Source: Penium margaritaceum
Lineage: Eukaryota > Streptophyta > Zygnematophyceae > Desmidiales > Peniaceae
DNA length: 55,532 nucleotides
Reading direction: 5' to 3'
NCBI GenBank assembly: GCA_023375785.1
Contig: SZWC01018724.1
Location: forward strand, 1-55,532
The translations under genes were made by a program, and so were the position numbers. Within the stretch, counting starts at the first letter, position 1, and each line of letters opens with the position of its first letter. Shown here piece after piece: positions 52,970 to 55,532 of this stretch. Below the pieces are notes generated by a model. It saw nothing but the letters and a program-made list of their open reading frames with translations, did no database searches and was not told where the DNA came from.

Positions 52970-54351
52970 TTGTGCGACTCTCTCGGCGGCGTTGGCACCA
53001 AGATGCACTGCATAAGACTTGTAGGATCAAATGGACGTGTGCAAGGTAATGTTTAGAATTCAAGGGGATTTGGACAAGCAATGAATCCTTTGAACTTTAC
53101 AGATTAGTAAAAGGCAATGTGCATAGTCACTCCGTAAGATTGGCATGCCTAGAACAACCCCTAGGCTTCATGATGTACTAGCCCATATGAGCCAGCCAAG
53201 AGCCCATCGGCGCCCCGAAGCTCTCTGTTGAGGTGTTATCATGAAAAAAACACATGAATCGTCTATTACACGTTGTGAGCTTTCCAACGCACCAAAGAAC
53301 ACCTCAATCCATGGAGAAACGGATAAGTAATGGCCGTTTGAGTGCTCCACGCGTGACTGCCGCTGGCAGCACTGCCAACGGGGGTCACGGCCGCCCGAAT
53401 TGCCCTTGCATGCAAATGCACCTCCAGCCGCCATCCCGAAGCGCCCATGGGCCCCAATGAACCTTGCCTCATTGACTAAGCATCCATCCAAGGGTGCTTT
53501 GGCTATAGTGGGCGAGAAAGTCACCCCGCCGTGATCGAGGTTGAACCGGTACGTCTCATATTTTCGCGAGGTGCGCCTCCCATCTTTGCACGTCCATATC
53601 TTTCTTGTCCCTATACAAGACTGGTTCTTGGGTCGATTTAGCATGGTTTTTCACAAAGATTACAATGGAAGCATAAAAAAATGCAACTGAAGTCAGCATG
53701 ATGACATGATCACCGCCTCGACCGGCGGCTTCCATAACACAACCTGTACACAAGAAAGGGGAGAAACAGCTCGTAGCACCAGCTCGCGGTGGCGGTTGCG
53801 AGTAGTGGCAGCGCGCAACGGCGGTAGCGGCTTGCAGGAGCGGCGGCATCAGCAGCTGCGAGAAGCAACAGCAGCGCAACAAGAGAAGCAGCACACCAGC
53901 AGCATTATAGCTGCTACAACAACAGTGACAATAGTGGCAGCGACAGTAGATACTATAACACACCAGCAGCCCCGATGCAACAGCAACAGCAAGCTCACGC
54001 GGCACTCCTGCACAGCTGCACATAACCTGTGCGGCACTTCGCAATAGCTGCGCAGGCCTGCGTAGCCCCTATGCAGCCACGAGCAGGGGGTGACTCGGTC
54101 ACCCCACCTATCCTTTTTTGATTGACATGGAGTCCGTGTCAATTAAAAAAAAGAGAGAAAAAAACGGTGGCGTACAACACGCCAGCGTTTCTTTGCCAGC
54201 GTAGAAACATTGACGTCATCATCGGCTATGCTGATGTGAGCAATTTTGGGGTCAAAACATCATTGTTTCTTAACATTTCAAATCCACGAGAAACGCTGTC
54301 TGTTTCTTGTTTGGAGCATTCTTTATGTTCGGCCCCAAACTGAGCACTTTG
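52970..54351 (+). other. Leader of element 3, second part, with possible extra insertion
   Basis: About 1.4 kb from the gypsy element to gag. 53760-54000 is CAG/GCA triplet-rich, as in the other copia leaders. 52970-53700 is not triplet-rich and has no counterpart in the element 1 leader, so it may be an additional unassigned insertion. Just before gag lie two tight inverted repeats (54087-54105 and 54113-54153). No coding frame is supported. Confidence 0.6.
54087..54153. repeat. Two adjacent hairpins
   Basis: 54087-54105 is a perfect 8-base stem with 3-base loop (GGGGTGAC-TCG-GTCACCCC). 54113-54153 has arms of about 14-16 bases (CTTTTTTGATTGACA pairing with TGTCAATTAAAAAAAAG) around a 9-base loop. 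Confidence 0.9.
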
Positions 54352-55532
54352 ATGGCACCAATGCATGACAAAGGCAAAGGGCTCGGAGATCCCTCCTCTT
54401 CCTCCTCTTTAGGCATCATGAGTCCACGGTCATAGTCACTTGCGATTGACGAGCTTCGTTGGATGCAAGATGAGATACGTCGGCAGCAACAACATCAGAG
54501 ACGCGTTGCAATATGTTACTGAGCTAATACAGGGTTGTTCGGGGGCATCACAACAGCCATCAGGAGGATGTATTGGAGCTGCACCATCCGTTGAGCAGCC
54601 TACACTGCACAGAGCGCGGCGGACTCAGCACCCCTCATCACAGGTTGACACCTGGGATGATGAGGAGATAGAGGATGGCACACGCGAGTACACGATTTGC
54701 GTCCTTGAGGAGTGTATTTGTGAGCTACGTCTAGGGTCACATCTCTTACCACGCCACCTTCTCGTCATCAGGATCAGGCACGTCGTTCAGCGGCATTCAC
54801 TTTTGGTGGCGTTTCTCTCACAGGTGGTCTCCTTATACCCTATCCACCATCTCCCGAGCATGAGGTCGCCCTCCCCAGGGAGCGGCGACAGAAGGACTTC
54901 AAGACACCTCCACTCCGTTACGATAGCGACGAGGGATTTGATTGCTCGAAGACCTTGTTTCAGCTGTGGGCCGATTTTTAGGGCGTTTGGCCTTACTACC
55001 TCAGCCAATACCAGACTCCCTACGCTCACAAGGTCGAGACAACAGCAAGAGTGATGCACGATCTTCTCTACGCCATGTCGCAGGAGACTGTGTTCAAATT
55101 CCATCCCTTTCTCGGTGAGACCGGGACCGAGACAGTAGCACATCCGCCCTAGGGCTGGGATCTCACCCTTACACTTCTCGCTACAGAGACCCATGCCACG
55201 AAGGCGGCCTAACTATGTGAGTTTCACTCCCTCCGTCAGGGTCCCATGGAGCTTACAACTGACTATTGGAGGCATGCGATGCGCCTTTACATGCGCCTTG
55301 GGACCGGTGGCGGGACTCAGTTGTGGGCACCCGACACCATCATGATGGGGGCACACTTGGACCACATAAAGCTCTTTACGGGCTTTGACCGCGTGGCTCT
55401 CTCTGAGGTGTCACAGTCAATCCAGTTGCTTCCTTGGGCCCATCGCTACTTCCTCCAGGCTACAGTGGCTCATGAGACTGCCATCGCCCATTAGCAGAGT
55501 CCACTCCTTGTAGCAGTAATTGCAAACCCTCC
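54352..55532 (+). pseudogene. Copia gag, element 3 (runs off window)
   Basis: ATG at 54352 gives 'MAPMHDKGKGLGDPSSSSS', then a short frame wobble and MSPR, the same N-terminal box as element 1 gag. Downstream homology to element 1 in order: 'RRQKDFKTPPLRYDSDEGFD' (about 54885-54945), 'WDLTLTLLATETHATKAA' (about 55157-55210), 'CEFHSLRQ' and SIQLLPWAHRYFLQAT (about 55418-55470), ending 'VAHETAIAH'. Several in-frame stops (for example after 54500 and at 55492). The zinc knuckle and pol should lie to the right of the window. Confidence 0.85.

Larger units (their letters stand above)
47610..55532 (+). mobile_element. Element 3: Ty1/copia family C, interrupted and cut by window end
   Basis: 5' LTR (47610-48243), primer-binding site, a leader split by a Ty3/gypsy element (48492-52969), and gag from 54352 to the window end. 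LTR and gag sequence are of the same family as element 1. The 3' part lies outside the window. Confidence 0.85.

Overview
The window looks like nuclear DNA of a land plant. It is densely filled with old, nested retrotransposons, and I find no host gene I can support. The evidence for a plant: several Ty1/copia elements whose primer-binding sites match the 3' end of initiator tRNA-Met (TGGTATCAGAGC), a LINE with the plant-type reverse-transcriptase zinc-binding tail, and a short-LTR Ty3/gypsy element. I cannot place the species. Every coding region is broken by stops or frameshifts, so all are annotated as remnants. Boundaries that rest on my own by-eye alignment are approximate.

Left part, 1-19.2 kb, is AT-rich and highly decayed. 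It starts with a hexanucleotide microsatellite. Three diverged copies of one long LTR family follow (family A: 135-1638 minus, 5957-6770 minus and shorter, 15844-17345 plus). Another pair of diverged LTR-like direct repeats lies at 8240-9480 and 10554-11860 (minus), the second abutting a clear tRNA-iMet primer-binding site. The DNA between them has no recognisable coding sequence.

Centre, 19.2-30.5 kb, is a LINE on the plus strand split into three pieces by two later insertions: a solo LTR of copia family B (19930-20746) and a complete minus-strand copia element of family C (element 1, 21194-28891) with 634/639-bp LTRs and a near-perfect 5-bp target duplication. Removing element 1 rejoins the LINE reading frame. 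A tRNA-derived SINE-like sequence sits at the LINE's 3' end (30350-30484).

Next, 30.5-36.5 kb holds a minus-strand copia remnant (element 4), truncated inside its reverse transcriptase. 36992-47246 is a plus-strand copia element of family B (element 2) with both LTRs; its 3' LTR is interrupted by a tandem pair of unclassified insertions (44706-46060 and 46069-46887). Each is bounded by an 8-bp CAGGACTA-type target, with ATATCC-rich ends and a large internal foldback.

Right end: a family C copia element on the plus strand (element 3) begins at 47610 with an LTR and PBS. A minus-strand Ty3/gypsy element (48492-52969, ~155-bp LTRs) interrupts its long leader; gag resumes at 54352 and runs off the window. 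The gypsy element lacks a visible protease and carries a rearranged patch at its 3' end that looks like template switching.

Nesting gives a relative order: the LINE is older than the family B solo LTR and element 1, element 3 is older than the gypsy element, and element 2 is older than the tandem insertions. The copia elements share an unusual design, a leader of about 1 kb or more of GCN/GTN triplet-rich DNA between PBS and gag. The most promising undescribed item is the tandem foldback insertion in the element 2 LTR.
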